A stretch of 8,531 nucleotides of DNA from assembly GCA_012837395.1 (NCBI GenBank), contig DURF01000130.1, forward strand, positions 1 through 8,531, given 5' to 3'. Below, one piece after another: positions 5,736 through 8,531 of this stretch; within the stretch, counting starts at the first letter, position 1, and each line of letters starts with the position of its first letter. The notes under the pieces were generated by a model. That model made no database searches. It worked only from the letters and a program-made list of their open reading frames with translations, and was not told the DNA's origin. This stretch comes from Acholeplasma sp. Lineage in GTDB: Bacteria > Bacillota_I > Bacilli_A > Acholeplasmatales > Acholeplasmataceae. The position numbers and the translations under genes are program-made.

Positions 5736-6830
5736 ATGGAAAGATATGAAGTTAATCGCACGATTGAAAGATTTAGTAAACAAATAGATGACTTAACTAA
5801 AAAAATTAATCCCGAAAAATTAAAAAATGAAATTAAAGCATTAAATGAAAAAATGCAAGCCGAAAACTTTTGGCAAAATCCAGAAGAGGCTACAAAAGTA
5901 ACGAAAGAAGCTAACGCGAAACAATCGCGTTTAGCTTCTTTAAATGAGCTTGAAAACAAACTAAATGGCATAGTCGAATGGCTTGAAATAAGTGAAGAAC
6001 ATACTGAAGAATGGGAAATATTAGAAAATGATATTTCAAATTTAGATACTGAACTGAATAGTTTTTCCACAGAAATATTACTAAGTGGCAAATATGATGA
6101 TAATAATGCAATCTTAGAAATCCATGCAGGAGCTGGTGGTACTGAAGCTCAAGACTGGGCTGATATGCTTTATCGTATGTATGTTAGATATTTTAATATA
6201 ATGAAATATAAACATGAAATAATTGATATACAACAAGGTGAAGAAGCAGGAATTAAATCGGTTACCATTATGGTTAAAGGAGGTCTTGCTTATGGCTATT
6301 TAAAGGCGGAACGCGGTGTTCATCGCTTAGTAAGAATTTCACCTTTTGACTCAAATGCAAGACGTCATACATCATTTGCCTCAGTTGAAGTTACACCTGA
6401 AATAGATGATACTATCAATATTGAAATTAAAGATGAAGATATTAGGGTTGATGTTTATCGCTCATCTGGTGCAGGCGGACAATCAGTTAATACAACTGAC
6501 TCAGCTGTTAGAATAACTCACCTTCCAACAAATATAGTTGTTAGTTGTCAAAATGAGCGTAGTCAAATAAAAAACCGAGAAACAGCATTTAAACTCTTAA
6601 AAGCAAAATTAGTTCAAGAAGAAATTAAAAAACAAGAAGCACTTCTTAAAAATTTACAAGGTGACTTAAAAGAAATAGCTTGGGGTTCTCAAATTAGATC
6701 ATATGTTTTCCACCCTTATCAAATGGTTAAAGATCATAGAACAAATTATGAAACTAGTCAAATTGATGATGTTATGGATGGGAAAATACAAGAATTTATT
6801 GTTGCATATTTAAAAGCAGGAGGTAATTAA
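5736..6830 (+). CDS. prfB: Peptide chain release factor 2 in a single uninterrupted frame
   Basis: RF2 ends translation at UAA and UGA codons on the ribosome. The 364-residue protein is full length. It has the N-terminal helical domain (about 1-110), the AGAGGTEAQDWADML segment (131-145), the RF2-type codon-recognition tripeptide SPF (202-204, within RISPFDSNARRHTSF) and the catalytic GGQ loop (247-249, GAGGQSVNTTDSAVRITH). The SPF motif marks RF2 rather than RF1, whose tripeptide is PxT. The programmed +1 frameshift site found in most prfB genes (CTTTGA near codon 25) is absent; codons 24-26 read Ile-Asn-Pro, so the usual autoregulation by UGA is missing. The residue after GGQ is Ser rather than the common His. 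Having RF2 implies that UGA is a stop codon here. Its stop overlaps the next start by 1 nt (TAATG). Confidence 0.97.
   Translation: MERYEVNRTIERFSKQIDDLTKKINPEKLKNEIKALNEKMQAENFWQNPEEATKVTKEANAKQSRLASLNELENKLNGIVEWLEISEEHTEEWEILENDISNLDTELNSFSTEILLSGKYDDNNAILEIHAGAGGTEAQDWADMLYRMYVRYFNIMKYKHEIIDIQQGEEAGIKSVTIMVKGGLAYGYLKAERGVHRLVRISPFDSNARRHTSFASVEVTPEIDDTINIEIKDEDIRVDVYRSSGAGGQSVNTTDSAVRITHLPTNIVVSCQNERSQIKNRETAFKLLKAKLVQEEIKKQEALLKNLQGDLKEIAWGSQIRSYVFHPYQMVKDHRTNYETSQIDDVMDGKIQEFIVAYLKAGGN
6818..6823 (+). promoter_or_regulatory. Ribosome binding site AGGAGG within the end of prfB
   Basis: AGGAGG is a full consensus site within the last codons of prfB, 6 nt before ATG 6830. It makes translation of the YitT-family gene independent of, or coupled to, termination of prfB at the overlapping TAATG. 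Confidence 0.8.
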
Positions 6831-7705
6831 TGGACAAATATAATTTTAAAATTAAAGAAGTACTACAAATTTCTCTTGGTGTACTATTAGTAGCAATAGC
6901 TTTTTATTATTTATTTCTACCGGCTAATTTAGTAACTGGTGGTGTAACTGGTCTTTCAATAATATTTAAAGATTGGTTTAGTGTAAGTGATACTATTATG
7001 AGTGTATTTATATTCATAATGAATGGAATTTTATTAATAGTTGGAGGAATTATTTTAGGAAGAGATTTTTTCTTTAAGACTATTTACGGGACTTTATTAT
7101 TACCACTATTAACACTATTATTTTCTTTACTTCCACTTGAAAACAGTATTTTTCTAGATAGCATTGAAAATGTCAACTATAAAATTATTATTATATCTAC
7201 TCTAGGAGCTCTTTTAACTGGTCTGGGATTAGGTCTTGTTTTTAAAAACAATGCAACTACAGGTGGAACTGATGTTATTCAAAAAATTCTTTACGAAAAA
7301 TTAAAAGTTCCATACTCAGCAGCTATATACTTAACTGACGGTGTTATTATTGCGTTAGGTTTTTATTTTTTTGGAATTGATAGTACATATTTTGCAATTA
7401 TTGCATTAATAATTTCTGGAACTGTAGTAGACAAAGTTATATTATCTGGTAGAGCAGGTTATACCTTATTTATTGTTACTAACGAATACCAACAGCTTAA
7501 GGAACAAATTTATTTAAAACTTGATCGTGGTATTACTAAAGCATCTGTCGTAGGAGGCTATAGTGAAAAAGAGCGTGATATGATTATTTGTACTATAACT
7601 AGAAATCAGCTATATCACTTAAAAGCAATCATTTTAGACGTTGATCCTGGTGCATTTACATTTATAACAAAAACAAGTGAATCTGTAGGTCAAGGATTTA
7701 ATTAA
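6830..7705 (+). CDS. YitT-family membrane protein (DUF161 plus DUF2179)
   Basis: The 291-residue protein has the two-part layout of the YitT family. About six membrane helices lie near residues 10-30, 54-76, 84-103, 117-138, 163-181 and 186-206, with the family signatures PANLVTGGVTGLSII (31-45) and NNATTGGTDVIQKIL (140-154). A C-terminal cytosolic DUF2179 domain follows (about 212-286), with DRGITKASVVGGYSEKERDM and the end segment DPGAFTFITKTSESVGQGF split around a short helix. The family's transported substrate or function is not known to me, and I assign none. It starts on the last base of the prfB stop. In Bacillus a YitT-type gene also lies close to secA-prfB, so the neighbourhood is conserved in kind. 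recX starts 1 nt after its stop. Full length, nothing odd. Confidence 0.93.
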   Translation: MDKYNFKIKEVLQISLGVLLVAIAFYYLFLPANLVTGGVTGLSIIFKDWFSVSDTIMSVFIFIMNGILLIVGGIILGRDFFFKTIYGTLLLPLLTLLFSLLPLENSIFLDSIENVNYKIIIISTLGALLTGLGLGLVFKNNATTGGTDVIQKILYEKLKVPYSAAIYLTDGVIIALGFYFFGIDSTYFAIIALIISGTVVDKVILSGRAGYTLFIVTNEYQQLKEQIYLKLDRGITKASVVGGYSEKERDMIICTITRNQLYHLKAIILDVDPGAFTFITKTSESVGQGFN

Positions 7706-7706
7706 A

Positions 7707-8465
7707 ATGGTACAATTAACAAAAAAATACAAATATTATACTAAAGTTACTTACAATAATGAAGAGTATGATATAGAAAATGAAGTAATAATTAAATACG
7801 CAATTTCTACCGGCAAAGAATTTACAAAAAAACAGTGGGATAATATCATTGAAGATAATAAATATTATTACTATGATAGACTAGGTAAAAACAAGTTAAA
7901 ACGACTAATAACAACCCATGAGTTAAAAACATTTCTTTTAGAAAAAAAAGCACCGATTAATGTAGTTAATAAGTTAATCGAAAAATATGAAAAATACAAG
8001 TTTTTAAATGATGAATATTATGTAAAATCATATCTTCAAAGTAAGATGATAAAAGAAGGTCCCAGGTTAATATTTACTAAACTTACTGAAAAAGGAATAA
8101 GTAAAGATTTAATTAATAAAGAGTTAAACAAACTGGATGAGTCAATAAACATTGAAACTTATATTAATTCCAAAGCAGGAAAAATCAAGAATAAAACAAA
8201 AAAACAAATTAAAAACCAGTTAAAAAAAGAATTAACAAATAAAGGTTTTAATTATTCTCTTGTTAACAATTTAGTTGATCAATTATTATTAGATTTTAAT
8301 GTTGATGAATCTAAAATAATCGAAAAAGAATTTAATAAAATATATAAACGCCATTATAAAACTAAAGAAAATAATGAATTAAAACATTTCATAAAACAAA
8401 GACTTTATCAAAAAGGCTTTAATATTGATGATATTAATAATATAATCAATAAAAACATTGTTTAA
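7707..8465 (+). CDS. recX: RecX-family regulatory protein
   Basis: RecX binds RecA filaments and modulates recombination and the SOS response. The 252-residue protein is all-helical in appearance, very Lys/Asn-rich and basic. It shows the three-helix tandem repeats of RecX. Repeat 1 covers about 54-102, including ELKTFLLEKKAPINVVNKLI and YKFLND. Repeat 2 covers about 103-145, including KEGPRLIFTKLTEKGISKDL, the most conserved RecX segment. Repeats 3 and 4 (about 160-198 and 205-250) end in similar KGFNYSLVNNLV and KGFNIDDINNII units. The length fits the long Firmicutes form (about 260 residues). The start is ATG 7707; the ribosome binding site is AAGGA (7692-7696), 10 nt upstream, a rather long spacing. 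It lies 1 nt after the YitT-family stop, so it is probably the last gene of the secA unit. recA is not in the window. No terminator is visible behind it. Confidence 0.87.
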   Translation: MVQLTKKYKYYTKVTYNNEEYDIENEVIIKYAISTGKEFTKKQWDNIIEDNKYYYYDRLGKNKLKRLITTHELKTFLLEKKAPINVVNKLIEKYEKYKFLNDEYYVKSYLQSKMIKEGPRLIFTKLTEKGISKDLINKELNKLDESINIETYINSKAGKIKNKTKKQIKNQLKKELTNKGFNYSLVNNLVDQLLLDFNVDESKIIEKEFNKIYKRHYKTKENNELKHFIKQRLYQKGFNIDDINNIINKNIV

Positions 8466-8477
8466 TTATTATAATTC

Positions 8478-8506
8478 TTTACAAGAAAGTTAATATTTGC
8501 TATAGT
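8478..8506 (+). promoter_or_regulatory. Promoter at the right edge for a gene outside the window
   Basis: TTTACA (8478-8483), a 17-bp spacer and TATAGT (8501-8506) preceded by TGC form a near-consensus sigma-A type promoter with an extended -10. It starts 12 nt after the recX stop and points rightward. Transcription would begin about 8512-8515, and no start codon appears before the window ends. Confidence 0.6.
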
Positions 8507-8531
8507 AAAACAAGGTTATTTAAGAAATTTA

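Noticed and set aside
5594..6111. Two overlapping antisense reading frames across the secA-prfB junction
   Set aside because: Their sequences are Ser/Phe-rich mirror images of the Lys/Glu/Asn codons of the real genes. They have no family resemblance and no promoter or ribosome binding site.
8464..8476. AATTAT-T-ATAATT hairpin after recX as a terminator
   Set aside because: It has no G-C pairs, no T-run after it, and overlaps the recX stop; it would not be stable enough to terminate transcription.
1..8531. Mobile elements, CRISPR, tRNA or defence systems
   Set aside because: No transposase or integrase, no direct-repeat array, no tRNA-like cloverleaf and no toxin-antitoxin or restriction genes were seen; the gene content is housekeeping apart from the pseudo-HD-GYP protein.

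Overview
The window is a compact, AT-rich bacterial stretch (roughly 30% G+C by eye) with every gene on the + strand. It holds seven protein genes, one SAM-I (S-box) riboswitch and very little non-coding DNA. The gene set suggests a low-GC Firmicute or a Mollicutes-related lineage that keeps the standard code, such as an Acholeplasma-, Haloplasma- or Izemoplasma-like organism. The reasons are the low G+C, YutG-type PgpA, an S-box in front of metK, the order secA-prfB-yitT, and RecX. Release factor 2 is present and tryptophan is encoded by TGG, so UGA has not been reassigned as in Mycoplasma. The lineage is an inference from gene content only.

Left part (1-1829): the end of an operon. A 5'-truncated YutG/PgpA-family phosphatidylglycerophosphatase gene is followed 13 nt later by a GTG-initiated gene for a six-helix membrane protein. 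Its cytosolic half lines up with an HD-GYP domain in which nearly all metal ligands and the GYP motif are gone. This apparent pseudo-HD-GYP protein is the most unusual item in the window.

Middle part (1830-3205): a stand-alone metK unit. An extended -10 promoter leads into a complete SAM-I aptamer, then into mutually exclusive antiterminator and terminator helices, then metK (S-adenosylmethionine synthetase). The product SAM is expected to shut off its own synthesis by early termination. The unit ends in a terminator whose stem encodes the last two MetK codons and whose loop holds the stop codon.

Right part (3206-8465): a tightly packed run of secA (protein export ATPase), prfB (RF2, without the programmed frameshift), a YitT-family membrane protein and recX (RecA modulator). 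It starts at a promoter whose -10 region is covered by a perfect 10-bp inverted repeat. Gaps between these four genes run from 10 nt to a 1-nt overlap, so co-transcription is likely. A good promoter (TTTACA, 17 bp, TATAGT) lies just before the right edge and should drive a gene outside the window. No mobile element, CRISPR array, tRNA or rRNA was seen. No stretch without a gene exceeds 200 bases. I found no complete new multi-gene system; the candidates for novelty are the degenerate HD-GYP protein and the inverted repeat at the secA promoter.
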